Source: Desulfovibrio sp. OttesenSCG-928-G15 (GTDB taxonomy: Bacteria; Desulfobacterota; Desulfovibrionia; Desulfovibrionales; Desulfovibrionaceae). From it: a stretch of DNA of 18,295 nt. Of the stretch, positions 1 to 8,682 are shown one piece after another. The position numbers were made by a program, and so were the translations under genes. The stretch's first letter is position 1. Every line of letters starts with the position of its first letter. The notes below the pieces were generated by a model. The model ran no database searches and was not told where the DNA came from. It saw only the letters and a program-made list of their open reading frames with translations. The DNA is taken from positions 1 to 18,295 of the forward strand of contig JAJDIC010000042.1 of the NCBI GenBank assembly GCA_030266525.1. Direction: 5' to 3'.

Positions 1-1
1 C

Positions 2-15
2 GTTCCTCTCGGAAC
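2..15 (-). terminator. Hairpin just downstream of tRNA-Ala, probable terminator stem
   Basis: Read on the minus strand, five bases after the first 3'-flanking residues of the tRNA, there is a 5-bp perfect stem (GTTCC/GGAAC) closed by the tetraloop GAGA, which fits the stable GNRA class. It is the right place for a rho-independent terminator of the tRNA transcript. Any U-tract would lie beyond the window edge, so this is only the stem half of the evidence. Confidence 0.35.
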
Positions 16-22
16 AAATCTC

Positions 23-98
<76 letters not shown>

Positions 99-112
99 GG
101 AGTGAGAAGCCT

Positions 113-139
113 TGTATACCGATTTTTTTCCGTATGCAA
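113..139 (-). promoter_or_regulatory. Candidate sigma70 promoter of tRNA-Ala
   Basis: On the minus strand a TTGCAT -35 box (134-139) and a TATACA -10 box (113-118) are separated by a short 15-base spacer rich in A. Transcription would start about base 106, some eight bases before the mature tRNA 5' end, which is a normal distance for a tRNA gene. The short spacer lowers confidence. The same GGTATACA -10 context recurs in the trpL promoter. Confidence 0.45.
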
Positions 140-176
140 GGGGGAATTCATGGTGAAATGTTGTGCTGGTCCGTGC

Positions 177-3005
177 TTACTGCGGTTCGCGCAAAACCTT
201 GGCGCATCTTGGGCAAACGTCCGGGTGCCCGCTGTCTGTGCCGAGTTCTGTGCTGTAAATCCAGCAGCGGCTGCATTTTTCACCGGCGGCTTTTGCGACG
301 GTAATTTTCAGGTCCGGCACATCCTGGGCGCTTTGCGCATCCGCCGGGGCTTCCTCCAACGGCTTTATGGCGAACTGCGACACGATGAACAGCGCCCGGA
401 GGTCTGTGCCCAGCGCTTCCAGGTCGCGCACGAGGGCTTTGCCCGCATACAGGGTTACCGTCGTGTCCAGGCCGTGGCCGATTTCTCCGGATTTGCGGAG
501 CGGCTCAATGGCTTTGGTTATTTCCGCCCTTACGTCGAGAAGGGTTGTCCAGCGGGCGTTTTCCTCATCATCCAGCGAGAGCAGGGACAGGTGTTTTTCC
601 GTCAGGGCGAACACGGTTTCCGCTTCGGGGCGCTGGTCTTTTTCCATATGTCCCAACGCTTCCTCGGCGGTGAAGGACAGAACGGGGGCCATGTCGCACA
701 GGAGGATAAGCAGAATGCGCCATATGGCCGTCTGGGCCGAGCGGCGCTCAGGGCTGTTTGGAGCAGAGGCATACAGCCGGTCTTTGAGCACGTCCAGATA
801 AAAGGCCGAAAGGTCGGTTACACAAAGGTTATGCAGGGTATGGAAAACCTTGTGGAACTCATAGTCCTGATAGGCTGTCTGTACGTCCGCGTGGGCGCGG
901 CTGACCACGTCAATCGCATAGCGGTCAAGCGAATCCATTTTCGCTTCGGGCACGGCGTTTTCAGGAACGAAATCATACAGGTTGCCGAGCAGGTAGCGGC
1001 AGGTGTTGCGAATGCGCCGGTACGCATCCACCTGGCGGTTCAAAATTTCATCCGACATGCGGATGTCTTCGCGATAGTCCACCGAAGCCACCCACATGCG
1101 CAGGATTTCAGCGCCGTGTTTTTTGATCACCTGATCCGGCGAAATAACATTGCCTACGGATTTGGACATTTTCTTGCCGTCGCCGTCCACCACATAGCCG
1201 TGGGTGAGCACGGCCTTGTAAGGCGGCACCTGGCGCGTACCCATGGAGACAAGCAGGGAAGAGTGGAACCAGCCGCGGTGCTGGTCAGACCCTTCCAGAT
1301 ACATATCTGCCGGGAAGCGGCATTCGGGACGTTTTTCCACCACCGCCGCAAAGCTGGTACCGGAGTCGAACCAGACGTCGAGAATGTCGGTTTCCCTTTT
1401 GAACTTGCCGCCGCCGCAGTGGGGACAGGCCAAATCTTTGGGCACTACGTCTTCCAGCGGGGCTTCAAACCAGTAGTCACAGCCGGTGGGGTGCTTTTCA
1501 AAGCGTTCCGCCATTTCCTTGTTCCAGGCCGGATTGTGCCAGGCTTCTCCGCATGATTCGCACAAAAGGGCGACAATGGGCACGCCCCAGGTGCGCTGAC
1601 GTGAAATGCACCAGTCCGGGCGGTTTTCGATCATGGAGAAAATACGCTCTTCCCCCCAGGCCGGAATCCAGCGCACATCCTTGCGGATTGCCTTGAGCGA
1701 ACGGCTGCGCAGGTTGTTGGCCTCCATGGAAATAAACCACTGGGTCGTGGCCCGGAAAATAACCGGCTGCTTGCAGCGCCAGCAGTGCGGGTAGGAGTGG
1801 CGAATTTTTTCTTCCGTCAGAAGGTTGCCTACTTCCTTCAGTTTTTTAATCACCAGCGGATTGGCTTCAAACACGGTGTTCCCGGCGAAAAATTCCACGC
1901 TGTCCATGAAACGTCCGTCATCGTCAAGCGGCGAGAGAATTTCCAGATTGTTCTCCAGGCCCACTTCATAGTCTTCACGCCCGTGGCCCGGCGCTGTGTG
2001 AACTGCGCCCGTGCCTGCATCCAGCGTAACGTGCTTGCCGAGCACCACGGTGGAGTTGCGTTCATAAAAGGGGTGGCGGGTGACAAGACCTTCCAGTTCG
2101 TTGCCCTTGACTATGCTGATGGTTTCGGCGTTTACCCAGCCGAAAGTCTGGCGGCATTTTTCAAGGCGTTCTTCGGCCAGGATGTAATAGTCGCCTTCAA
2201 CCCGGACCAGGGCGTAGTCAAAGTCCGGGTGCAGGGCAATGGCCATGTTGTCCGGCAGGGTCCAGGGCGTGGTGGTCCAGATTGCCAGCCAGGTGTGCCC
2301 CGGCTCGGCTTTTGGAAGAAATTTTTGCAGCCGGGGGTCAGTTACCGGAAACCGCACATAAATCGAGGGCGAGGTGTGGTCGTAGTATTCCACTTCCGCC
2401 TCAGCCAGAGCGGTGTGGCAGGAACAGCACCAGTGAATGGGCTTTTTGCTGCGCACAACCGAGCCTGCGGCCATGAAGTTGCCAAGTTCGCGCGCGGTGG
2501 CCGCCTCATAGCTGGGGTCCATGGATATATACGGTTTTTCCCAGGTGCCGAGAACGCCAAGGCGCTTGAATTCATCACGTTGGATGCCCACCCACTTGCC
2601 GGCATATTCACGGCAGATTTTGCGTACTACCGGGGCAGGCAGGTTTTTCTTTTTCTCGCCAAGCTCGTGTTCGACCTTCAACTCAATGGGCAGGCCGTGG
2701 CAGTCCCAGCCGGGCACAAACTCGGCCCGAAAGCCCTGGAAGTTGCGCGATTTGACGATAATATCCTTCAAAATTTTATTGAGCGCGTGACCAAGGTGCA
2801 AATGGCCGTTGGCATAAGGGGGACCATCGTGCAGCACAAACATGCCTTTGTCCGCCCCGGAAGCAACCATTTGCTTGTAGGTCCCGTTCTCATCCCAGCG
2901 CTTCACCGCTTCAGGCTCGCGCTGGGCCAGGTTCGCTTTCATGGGAAAGGAGGTTTGCGGCAGATTCAGGGTCTTTTTGTAATCTTTTTTTGTGGCATCG
3001 CTCAT
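177..3005 (-). CDS. ileS: Isoleucyl-tRNA synthetase
   Basis: Class I aminoacyl-tRNA synthetase that charges tRNA-Ile in the cytoplasm and hydrolyses mischarged Val-tRNA-Ile. The protein of 942 aa matches the usual bacterial length (about 940). The HIGH-type motif HLHLGH is at residues 68-73 and KMSKS near 612-616. The CP1 editing domain carries the signature [16 protein letters not shown]. The C-terminus has the zinc-knuckle pattern CSRC...CPRC of the bacterial enzyme, and a further CWRC pair lies mid-protein. The start chosen is the ATG at 3003-3005 because CGGAG lies eight bases upstream; the reading frame stays open nine codons further to 3032, but no ribosome site precedes that codon. No terminator is obvious between its stop and the downstream tRNA promoter. 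Confidence 0.98.
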   Translation of the reverse strand: MSDATKKDYKKTLNLPQTSFPMKANLAQREPEAVKRWDENGTYKQMVASGADKGMFVLHDGPPYANGHLHLGHALNKILKDIIVKSRNFQGFRAEFVPGWDCHGLPIELKVEHELGEKKKNLPAPVVRKICREYAGKWVGIQRDEFKRLGVLGTWEKPYISMDPSYEAATARELGNFMAAGSVVRSKKPIHWCCSCHTALAEAEVEYYDHTSPSIYVRFPVTDPRLQKFLPKAEPGHTWLAIWTTTPWTLPDNMAIALHPDFDYALVRVEGDYYILAEERLEKCRQTFGWVNAETISIVKGNELEGLVTRHPFYERNSTVVLGKHVTLDAGTGAVHTAPGHGREDYEVGLENNLEILSPLDDDGRFMDSVEFFAGNTVFEANPLVIKKLKEVGNLLTEEKIRHSYPHCWRCKQPVIFRATTQWFISMEANNLRSRSLKAIRKDVRWIPAWGEERIFSMIENRPDWCISRQRTWGVPIVALLCESCGEAWHNPAWNKEMAERFEKHPTGCDYWFEAPLEDVVPKDLACPHCGGGKFKRETDILDVWFDSGTSFAAVVEKRPECRFPADMYLEGSDQHRGWFHSSLLVSMGTRQVPPYKAVLTHGYVVDGDGKKMSKSVGNVISPDQVIKKHGAEILRMWVASVDYREDIRMSDEILNRQVDAYRRIRNTCRYLLGNLYDFVPENAVPEAKMDSLDRYAIDVVSRAHADVQTAYQDYEFHKVFHTLHNLCVTDLSAFYLDVLKDRLYASAPNSPERRSAQTAIWRILLILLCDMAPVLSFTAEEALGHMEKDQRPEAETVFALTEKHLSLLSLDDEENARWTTLLDVRAEITKAIEPLRKSGEIGHGLDTTVTLYAGKALVRDLEALGTDLRALFIVSQFAIKPLEEAPADAQSAQDVPDLKITVAKAAGEKCSRCWIYSTELGTDSGHPDVCPRCAKVLREPQ

Positions 3006-3135
3006 AAAACAGGCTCCGTATAATATGGACAAATCGTGAACCGAAAGCTTTGTGCCAAGACCGCTGCAAAGTCAAGTGAGGCCGATAAGGAAACAGGGAT
3101 TTATTCCTCAAGGAAAATGCAAGACGGTTTTCCCA

Positions 3136-3162
3136 TTGACATGCGCCGGGCACAGGTATACA
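3136..3162 (+). promoter_or_regulatory. Promoter of the trpL-trpB transcript
   Basis: A consensus -35 box TTGACA (3136-3141) is followed by TATACA (3157-3162) with a 15-base spacer; a frame-shifted -10 reading TACACA at 3159-3164 would give the optimal 17 bases. Either choice puts transcription start at about 3169-3172, on or within a few bases of the trpL start codon. It diverges from ileS, whose start codon is 130 bases away on the other strand. No Trp repressor operator was recognised around it, so control is likely by attenuation. Confidence 0.6.
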
Positions 3163-3171
3163 CATACACCC

Positions 3172-3225
3172 ATGAACACGAACAAAGCCCTTACACACAA
3201 CACACAGTGGTGGCGCTCCTTGTAA
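3172..3225 (+). CDS. trpL: trp operon leader peptide with tandem Trp codons
   Basis: A 17-codon reading frame, ATG at 3172 and TAA at 3223-3225, encodes MNTNKALTHNTQWWRSL. Trp codons 13 and 14 (3208-3213) are adjacent, and the frame lies upstream of a tryptophan synthase gene with a terminator between, which is the layout of a ribosome-mediated attenuator. It is known from Enterobacteria and other proteobacteria that ribosome stalling at such codons during Trp starvation prevents the terminator from forming. There is no convincing Shine-Dalgarno sequence in front of the ATG, and the predicted transcript start almost coincides with it, so translation may be leaderless. The gene is too short for routine ORF callers. 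Confidence 0.88.
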   Translation: MNTNKALTHNTQWWRSL

Positions 3226-3310
3226 AAGGAGCCGTGGGGTTTTGCGCGTTCATCTGACCGGAGGGTCGGTCATATCATGCACACAGTCGCGGCAGTGGAA
3301 ACTGACCGCG
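3215..3310 (+). promoter_or_regulatory. Tryptophan attenuator, alternative RNA structures
   Basis: Segments 1:2 form a 7-bp hairpin GCTCCTT (3215-3221)/AAGGAGC (3226-3232) whose loop contains the trpL stop codon; it begins right after the Trp codons, so a stalled ribosome would mask its first strand. The freed strand GCCGTG (3231-3236) can pair with CGCGGC (3288-3293), the left arm of the terminator, which would be the antiterminator (five Watson-Crick pairs and one G-U). A separate 6-bp hairpin TGACCG (3255-3260)/CGGTCA (3267-3272) lies between; its right strand can also pair with TGACCG at 3303-3308 in the terminator's right arm, giving a second way to block termination. The pairings are seen in the sequence; the switch is inferred. 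Confidence 0.75.
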
Positions 3311-3317
3311 TTTTTTT
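3288..3317 (+). terminator. Attenuator terminator upstream of trpB
   Basis: The stem is CGCGG plus CAGT (3288-3296) against ACTG plus CCGCG (3301-3310), nine base pairs with one bulged A at 3305 and a GGAA tetraloop, followed directly by seven T residues (3311-3317). This is a textbook rho-independent terminator, located 63 bases after the trpL stop codon and about 100 bases before the trpB start. Confidence 0.9.
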
Positions 3318-3331
3318 GTGCTCTTTCCCTG

Positions 3332-3366
3332 CCGTGCCGGAATAGTCCGGCAACACCCCGGCACGG
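3332..3366 (+). repeat. Overlapping alternative hairpins in the trpB leader
   Basis: A 9-bp stem CCGTGCCGG (3332-3340)/CCGGCACGG (3358-3366) and a 6-bp tetraloop hairpin GCCGGA (3336-3341)/TCCGGC (3346-3351) share the segment 3336-3340, so only one can exist at a time. No U-tract follows, so neither is a terminator. They lie between the attenuator and the trpB ribosome site and could protect the mRNA or influence translation. Confidence 0.5.
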
Positions 3367-3414
3367 GGCTGTTCACAAAACAAGAAGCACATATTTCGTG
3401 CGCAGGAGTTTCCC

Positions 3415-4671
3415 ATGCCCACAGCAAACGCAGTGACCAGAGAAAATGACCTTCTGTCCCTTGAGCGGGTAAAAAACGCCAAGCCCGGTTTCGGCCCGGA
3501 TGCGGACGGCTATTTCGGACCATACGGGGGGACGCATGTGCCGCCCGCCCTGGTGCCGGTACTTACGGAGCTGACAAAGGCCTACATGCGGTTCCGGGAC
3601 GATGCAGAGTTCCACAAGGAGCTTGACTATTACCTCAGCCACTTCTCCTGCCGGGCCACGCCGCTTTTTCGCTGCGACAACCTGACAAGGGAATTCGGCG
3701 GTGCGACCATTTATTTGAAGCGTGAAGACCTGAACCACCTCGGCGCGCACAAGGTGAACAACTGCCTCGGCCAGATTCTGGTGGCAAAGCGCATGGGCAA
3801 GAAGCGGATTATCGCTGAAACCGGTGCCGGGTCGCACGGGGTTGCCGCCGCGTCTGTTGCGGCTCTGATGGGCATGAGCTGCACGGTTTTCATGGGCGAG
3901 GAAGACATGAATCGCCAAGCCCCCAATGTGCAGCGCATGCGCATGATGGGCGCGTCCGTCGTATGCGTTACCGATGGTCAGCGCACCCTGAAAGAAGCTG
4001 TTGACGCCGCCATTGCCTCCTGGGCTGCCGACCCGGAAAGTTTTTATCTGCTCGGCTCCGCTGTCGGGCCGCACCCATATCCGCTTATGGTGCGCGATTT
4101 TCAATCTGTTATCGGCAAGGAAATACGCGAACAGAGCCTTGAGGCCGAAGGCCGTTTGCCGGACGCCTGTGTGGCCTGCGTGGGCGGCGGTTCCAACGCC
4201 ATCGGCATGTTCCATCCCTTTATTGCGGACAAGAGCGTGAGGCTGGTGGGCGTTGAGCCGGGCGGCAAGGGGCATGCGCTGGGCGAGCACGCCGCAACCA
4301 TGACCCACGGAACGCCGGGTATTGTACACGGCTTTGCCTCCTACCTTTTACAGGATGCCGAGGGCAACGTCGCCCCGGTGCATTCCATATCCGCAGGGCT
4401 TGACTATCCCGGCGTAGGCCCGGAACACGCGCTGCTCAAAGATTCCGGCCGGGCCGAATATGTGCTGGCGACAGACGCCGAAGCCGTGGACGCCTTTTTC
4501 ACCCTGAGCCGGGCCGAAGGCATCATTCCGGCTCTGGAATCCGCCCATGCGCTGGCCCATGCCTTTAAAATGGCCCGGGCCATGCACAGGGACCAGTTTA
4601 TCGTGGTGAACCTTTCCGGCCGGGGCGACAAGGACTTGTCTCAACTGGAAGCCTATATGCCTACCGCTTGA
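3415..4671 (+). CDS. trpB: Tryptophan synthase beta chain
   Basis: PLP enzyme that condenses indole with L-serine in the last step of tryptophan synthesis. The 418-aa product is slightly longer than usual (about 395-400), with a 25-residue N-terminal addition. The PLP lysine is K113 in HLGAHKVNN, the catalytic glutamate is E135, and the phosphate-binding loop GGGSNA is present, as are the C-terminal motifs HALAHA and [14 protein letters not shown] lies six bases before the ATG. In ETGAGSHG the position that is nearly always Gln (Gln114 in Salmonella numbering) is Ser140, encoded by TCG. The gene stands alone: no trpA or other trp genes are next to it, yet it has a full Trp attenuator. It may serve with an alpha chain encoded elsewhere or as an indole-salvage TrpB; the sequence does not decide. 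Confidence 0.96.
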   Translation: MPTANAVTRENDLLSLERVKNAKPGFGPDADGYFGPYGGTHVPPALVPVLTELTKAYMRFRDDAEFHKELDYYLSHFSCRATPLFRCDNLTREFGGATIYLKREDLNHLGAHKVNNCLGQILVAKRMGKKRIIAETGAGSHGVAAASVAALMGMSCTVFMGEEDMNRQAPNVQRMRMMGASVVCVTDGQRTLKEAVDAAIASWAADPESFYLLGSAVGPHPYPLMVRDFQSVIGKEIREQSLEAEGRLPDACVACVGGGSNAIGMFHPFIADKSVRLVGVEPGGKGHALGEHAATMTHGTPGIVHGFASYLLQDAEGNVAPVHSISAGLDYPGVGPEHALLKDSGRAEYVLATDAEAVDAFFTLSRAEGIIPALESAHALAHAFKMARAMHRDQFIVVNLSGRGDKDLSQLEAYMPTA

Positions 4672-4712
4672 AGGAGCCGGGCGGGAAACGCCTGCCCTTT
4701 GACGGACAGGCC

Positions 4713-4749
4713 TCACGGCAGCGGTGCGCATCGCTGCCGTGATTTTTTT
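4713..4749 (+). terminator. Terminator of trpB
   Basis: An 11-bp perfect stem TCACGGCAGCG (4713-4723)/CGCTGCCGTGA (4732-4742) with an eight-base loop is followed by seven T residues (4743-4749). It starts 41 bases after the trpB stop codon and separates trpB from the following operon. Confidence 0.95.
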
Positions 4750-4751
4750 GA

Positions 4752-4780
4752 TTTCCCGCCGGGGCTTTGCGCGTTATACT
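4752..4780 (+). promoter_or_regulatory. Possible promoter of the ymdB gene and downstream operon
   Basis: A good -10 box TATACT (4775-4780) lies 49 bases before the ymdB start and just behind the trpB terminator. The hexamer 17 bases upstream, TTTCCC (4752-4757), matches the -35 consensus poorly. Placement is sensible, but the -35 weakness keeps this tentative. Confidence 0.35.
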
Positions 4781-4828
4781 GCCCCCGGCTGTTGTGGTTA
4801 TGGGCATTTTACTCTCGGGATGCAAGAT

Positions 4829-5653
4829 ATGGACGACAGGGTACGCATACTCTGCCTCGGTGACGTGGTGGGCCGCCCAGGGCGAAAAGTATTGGGGGAC
4901 ACCCTTTTACCCTTGCGGCGCTCGCTTGGACTGGATTTTGTTATTGCCAACGGCGAGAACGCTTCTGGAGGGATCGGCCTGACCGCTTCCGGCATGCGCG
5001 AACTTTTCGCCGCCGGGGTGGACTGTATAACCTCCGGCAACCACATCTGGCGGCACAAAGAAATTTTCCCCTTCCTGCACAATGAACCACGCCTGCTCCG
5101 ACCGTATAACTACGGCGAAAGGGCGCCGGGAAAAGGCTTTACCGTGCTGGAAACGGCGGCGGGCTTTCGCATTGCCGTGCTGAACCTGATCGGTCGGGTG
5201 TTCATGGAGCCGGTGGACTGTCCCTTTGCCGCTGCGGACGAAGCCCTGGCTTTGCTGGCCGGACAATCCCCGGATTGCATTATTGTGGATTTTCACGCGG
5301 AAGCCAGCAGCGAAAAGCGGGCCATGGCCCACCACCTTGACGGGCGCTCCGGCGCCGTGCTGGGTACGCATACCCATGTGCAGACGGCGGACGCCTTTGT
5401 CAGCGCAAGCGGAACAGCCAGCCTGACCGACCTTGGCATGTGCGGGGTGGAGGAAGCTTCTGTTATCGGCATGTCCACGCAAAAAATACTCAAGCGCTTC
5501 ACAACGTGCCTGCCACAGCCCTTTATTCCTGAAAAAGGCAATGCCACGCTGAACGGCGCGCTCATCGAAGTGGATAAAAAAACGGGAAAGGCCTTGTGCA
5601 TTCTTCCACTAAGGGGTAATGGTCCTCAAATCCTTGCGCTTGTTGAACAGTGA
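4829..5653 (+). CDS. ymdB: YmdB-family metallophosphoesterase (2',3'-cyclic-nucleotide 2'-phosphodiesterase)
   Basis: A cytoplasmic dinuclear-metal phosphodiesterase of the TIGR00282/YmdB family, 274 aa, close to the family's usual 260-270. The metal-binding residues fall in the expected order: D12 in LGDVVGRPGR, E43 and N44 in NGENAS, N71 and H72 in SGNHIW, H156 in DFHAEASSEK, and H181 and H183 in GTHTHVQTAD. In Bacillus subtilis YmdB hydrolyses 2',3'-cAMP and influences biofilm and motility gene expression; the role here is inferred from family. The start ATG at 4829 follows CGGGA at eight bases; an ATG at 4820 is also in frame, and the frame stays open further upstream through the trpB terminator, which rules out the longest form. 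It ends 33 bases before the hyfB-like gene, so it may be cotranscribed with the complex. Confidence 0.9.
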   Translation: MDDRVRILCLGDVVGRPGRKVLGDTLLPLRRSLGLDFVIANGENASGGIGLTASGMRELFAAGVDCITSGNHIWRHKEIFPFLHNEPRLLRPYNYGERAPGKGFTVLETAAGFRIAVLNLIGRVFMEPVDCPFAAADEALALLAGQSPDCIIVDFHAEASSEKRAMAHHLDGRSGAVLGTHTHVQTADAFVSASGTASLTDLGMCGVEEASVIGMSTQKILKRFTTCLPQPFIPEKGNATLNGALIEVDKKTGKALCILPLRGNGPQILALVEQ

Positions 5654-5686
5654 TGGGGTATTTTTTTTGTAACCGGATTGCGGCGT

Positions 5687-7720
5687 ATGATACTTTATTC
5701 TGCGGTACTGTTGCTTCTTTTGGGCGGCGCTGTTGCGTCGCTTGTGCTTGGCGAACGCGAAAAAGCTCTGGATGTCGCATCCGGCTGCGTTCTGCTTTCC
5801 TCCCTTCTTGGTTTTCTGCTGTCTGTGTATCTGCTTTTCCTTGGTGAAGCGCAGGCGTTTACGGTTCCTGTCCCCTTACCACTCGGTACGTGCAGTTTTT
5901 CCGTTGACTCACTGGCCCTGGTGTTTCTTGTTCCGGTATTTTTACTTTCCGGGGCAAGCGCTTTGCTGCTTCCCGCCAGAATGCGTCTGCTCAGGCAGGA
6001 GTCGCCGCACAGCGTGCGCTATGGGCGGCACTGTTTTTTCTACTGTATTCTCGTCTTTGCCATCGTTCTGGTGCTCATGGCGGCAGACTCGGTGTTTTTC
6101 CTGATAAGCTGGGAGCTTATGTCTCTCACGCCCTTTTTCCTGATCAGTCCGGCTGACAGGAACAGCCGCGAGCGCCACGCAATGTGGATATATCTTGTCG
6201 CCGCACACCTTGGCGCACTGGTGCTGATTTACCTTTTTGCCAGCCTTTGCGCAGGGGCGGGCAGCACGGACTTTGCACTTATCGCCGCAAAAGCGGGCGA
6301 GGGGGGGCTTGGCATGACCGGGCTGCTTTTTGTGCTGGCCCTGGTGGGTTTCGGCGTCAAGGCGGGGCTTGTGCCCCTGCATATATGGATGCCGGAAGCT
6401 TACTCTTCCGCCCCCGGTCACGTAGCCGTGCTTTTGTCCGGCGCCATGGTCAACCTGGGCATTTACGGTATTGTCCGGGTTATCATGCTCCTGGGCATGG
6501 CCGAGGTCTGGTGGGCCTATACCCTGATGGGAGCGGGCGCTTTTTCCGGTATTCTCGGTATTTTGATGGGTTTGGCCCAGACCGATATAAAGCGAACTCT
6601 CGCTTACTCCAGCGCGGAGAATATGGGCATTGTGACCCTGGCTCTCGGCGCGGGGCTGCTGGCCGGTTCCAGCGGGGCCACGGAAGCCATGGCCCTTTTG
6701 CTGGCCGGGGCGCTGCTGCATATGTGGAACCATTCCATCTTCAAAAGCCTGCTGTTCATCAGCGTCAACGCCCTGAAAGAAAGCACGCATGATACGCACA
6801 TTCACCAGCTTGGCGGTTTGCAAAAAAGGCTTCCCGTAACCGGCTCAAGCTTTGCGGTAGGTAGCGCGGCCATTGCCGGGGTTCCGCCGCTGAACGGCTT
6901 CATGAGTGAATTGCTGCTGTACATGGGTTTTGCCGTGGCCGCCTTTACCCTGCACGGGCAGGAAACCGCCTTTGCTTTCTGGGGCGCGTTTTTTATTCTT
7001 GGCTCCATATCGGGCCTGGCTGTGTTTACCTTTACCCGCACCTACGGGCTGGCGTTTTTGGGTGAAGCGCGCAGCCCGAGGGCTGTGGAAGCTGTGGAAC
7101 CGGATAGGCTGATGCGCCGGGTTATGCTCGGCTTTGCCCTGCTGTGCTTTGTCGTGCCGCTTGTCGGTCCGGCGTTGTATTCCTTCATCGGCCCGGCTGT
7201 CGCCAGTCTTGCCTCGGCATTGCCGGGCTTGCCGGGCAGCCTTCCGGTCGCGCCTGCGGGGGTAGAGCCACTGGGCTGGCAGCTTTTATGGTGGTACGCC
7301 GCCTGCGGGCTGGGGGTGAGCGCGCTTGGCCTTGTTTTTTACCTGTACAGGCGAAAGCTGGTGCGTAAAAACGGCAGCAGCGAAAGCGAAACCTGGGGCT
7401 GCGGCTACCTTGCCCCTTCGGCACGTGTGCAGTATACGGCCGCTTCCTACTCGTACACCCTTACCGGCATGCTTGCCACGCTGGTGCGCAGCCGCGTGGA
7501 CGCACCGGTATTTACCGATTTGTTCCCCTCGTTTTCCAGAGCCACGGTAGAAACGCCGGACTGGCCGACCCTTGTGTGGGAGCGCGTGCTGTTTCGCCCT
7601 GTCATGCGGCTGTGTGAAGCTGGCAAGGTTTTTCAGTCCGGTCTGGTCAACATATACGTCCTGTATATCGTAATCGCCCTGGTGGTTGCGTTGGTCTATG
7701 CCCTTGAGGGGGCTGCGTGA
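5687..7720 (+). CDS. hyfB: HyfB-like proton-translocating antiporter subunit of an energy-converting hydrogenase-related complex
   Basis: A multi-spanning membrane protein of 677 aa, the length of Hyf/Hyc subunit B/C (about 670), and a relative of complex I NuoL/M/N and Mrp antiporters. It keeps the proton-channel residues: a TM glutamate (E143 in ISWELMS) and lysine (K225 in GVKAGLVPLHIWMPEA), plus the DIKRTLAYSS loop. The C-terminal TWGCGY...VQYTAASY block is typical of HyfB/HycC. The start ATG at 5687 follows GGA at ten bases; a TTG at 5678 is in frame but has no ribosome site. The end overlaps the next gene (TGATG). It would form one of the two antiporter modules of the membrane arm, pumping protons or sodium ions when the peripheral arm transfers electrons. 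Confidence 0.92.
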   Translation: MILYSAVLLLLLGGAVASLVLGEREKALDVASGCVLLSSLLGFLLSVYLLFLGEAQAFTVPVPLPLGTCSFSVDSLALVFLVPVFLLSGASALLLPARMRLLRQESPHSVRYGRHCFFYCILVFAIVLVLMAADSVFFLISWELMSLTPFFLISPADRNSRERHAMWIYLVAAHLGALVLIYLFASLCAGAGSTDFALIAAKAGEGGLGMTGLLFVLALVGFGVKAGLVPLHIWMPEAYSSAPGHVAVLLSGAMVNLGIYGIVRVIMLLGMAEVWWAYTLMGAGAFSGILGILMGLAQTDIKRTLAYSSAENMGIVTLALGAGLLAGSSGATEAMALLLAGALLHMWNHSIFKSLLFISVNALKESTHDTHIHQLGGLQKRLPVTGSSFAVGSAAIAGVPPLNGFMSELLLYMGFAVAAFTLHGQETAFAFWGAFFILGSISGLAVFTFTRTYGLAFLGEARSPRAVEAVEPDRLMRRVMLGFALLCFVVPLVGPALYSFIGPAVASLASALPGLPGSLPVAPAGVEPLGWQLLWWYAACGLGVSALGLVFYLYRRKLVRKNGSSESETWGCGYLAPSARVQYTAASYSYTLTGMLATLVRSRVDAPVFTDLFPSFSRATVETPDWPTLVWERVLFRPVMRLCEAGKVFQSGLVNIYVLYIVIALVVALVYALEGAA

Positions 7721-8679
7721 TGGATATGCTTCTTTCTCTGACAAGCGTACTTGTCGCCTGCGCTCTGGCTCCGCTGCTTTCCGGCATTATCAACCGGGTC
7801 AAGGCCTGTGTGGCAGGCAGGCAGGGCAGGCCCATTCTGCAACTGTACTACGATCTGGCGAAGCTTTTGCGCAAGGCTCCGGTGTATTCCGTCACCACAA
7901 CCTGGTTTTTCCGGGCAGCAGGGCCCGCCGGTGTGGCCGTGGGGATAGGGGCTTTGCTGCTGATGCCTTTCGGGCCGATCACGTCTGTTGTCAGTTTTTC
8001 CGGCGACTTTATTTTGCTGGCCGGTTTTTTTGTGCTGGCCCGCTTTGCCCTCATTCTTGGCGCGCTGGATACGGGAAGCGCCTTTGAAGGCATGGGGGCC
8101 GCGCGCGAGGCCCTGTTTTCCGCCCTGGCCGAGCCTTTGTTCCTTTTGTGCCTGCTACTCCTGAGTTACCACCGGCAAAGCATGGACCTGGACGGAATGT
8201 TCAATGTTCCTGTTATTGCTTCCTGTACGACCGACTGGCCTTTTTACCTGATGCTTGCGCTGGCCTTTTTTTTGTTGCTGCTCATGGAAAATAGCCGCAT
8301 TCCCGTTGACGATCCCAATACCCACCTTGAGCTGACCATGATCCATGAAGTGATGATTCTGGACCACAGCGGGCCGGACCTTGCGCTTCTGGAGTATGCG
8401 GCCTCGCTCAAGCTCTGGGTGTTCAGCCTGCTTGTTTCCAGTGCGCTTCTGCCTGCCCTGGCCGCGATACTGTGTGCAGCCGGTATTGTGACCGGGGGGA
8501 AAAGCGAAGTCGCCCCGCTGGCCAATGTGTTGTTATTGCTGCTGCTCACCGGCTTGTGCGCCGTTATGGTAGGCTTTATGGAGTCGCTCATGGCACGTTT
8601 TCGTATGGAGCGCGTGCCGCAAGTGCTGACTGTGGCTGGCTGTTGCATCTGCCTGTCGGCAATGCTGGTGTGGAGGTAG
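7720..8679 (+). CDS. hyfC: HyfC-like (NuoH-type) membrane anchor subunit
   Basis: Homologue of complex I NuoH / Hyf and Hyc subunit C/D, 319 aa, about eight membrane helices. It joins the peripheral electron-transfer arm to the membrane pump. The N-terminal signature NRVKACVAGRQGRP and the LLQ-like YYDLAKLLRK stretch (about residues 25-50) and the acidic loop ENSRIPVDDPNTHLELTMIHE beginning at E190 are the family hallmarks that line the entry to the proton path. The ATG at 7720 overlaps the hyfB stop and is preceded by GAGGGGG seven bases upstream, indicating translational coupling. A GTG one codon upstream is less likely. Confidence 0.93.
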   Translation: MDMLLSLTSVLVACALAPLLSGIINRVKACVAGRQGRPILQLYYDLAKLLRKAPVYSVTTTWFFRAAGPAGVAVGIGALLLMPFGPITSVVSFSGDFILLAGFFVLARFALILGALDTGSAFEGMGAAREALFSALAEPLFLLCLLLLSYHRQSMDLDGMFNVPVIASCTTDWPFYLMLALAFFLLLLMENSRIPVDDPNTHLELTMIHEVMILDHSGPDLALLEYAASLKLWVFSLLVSSALLPALAAILCAAGIVTGGKSEVAPLANVLLLLLLTGLCAVMVGFMESLMARFRMERVPQVLTVAGCCICLSAMLVWR

Positions 8680-8682
8680 CAA

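Noticed and set aside
102..1556. 484-codon open frame on the plus strand, and a 412-codon one at 1785-3023
   Set aside because: Both are antisense to ileS, which has clear catalytic motifs over its whole length; the frames are low in recognisable motifs and arise from GC-rich codon bias.
3006..3135. Possible promoter or T-box for ileS on the minus strand
   Set aside because: A TATTAT at about 3021-3026 would start transcription past the ribosome site, no good -35/-10 pair was found elsewhere, and no T-box sequence (TGGNACC with specifier hairpin) is present.
3373..4329. 318-codon minus-strand open frame
   Set aside because: Antisense shadow of trpB and crosses the trpB ribosome site; no motifs.
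5627..5637. CAAATCCTTGC, identical to the right arm of the dispersed hairpin
   Set aside because: Lies within the ymdB coding sequence with no matching left arm; an 11-base chance match.
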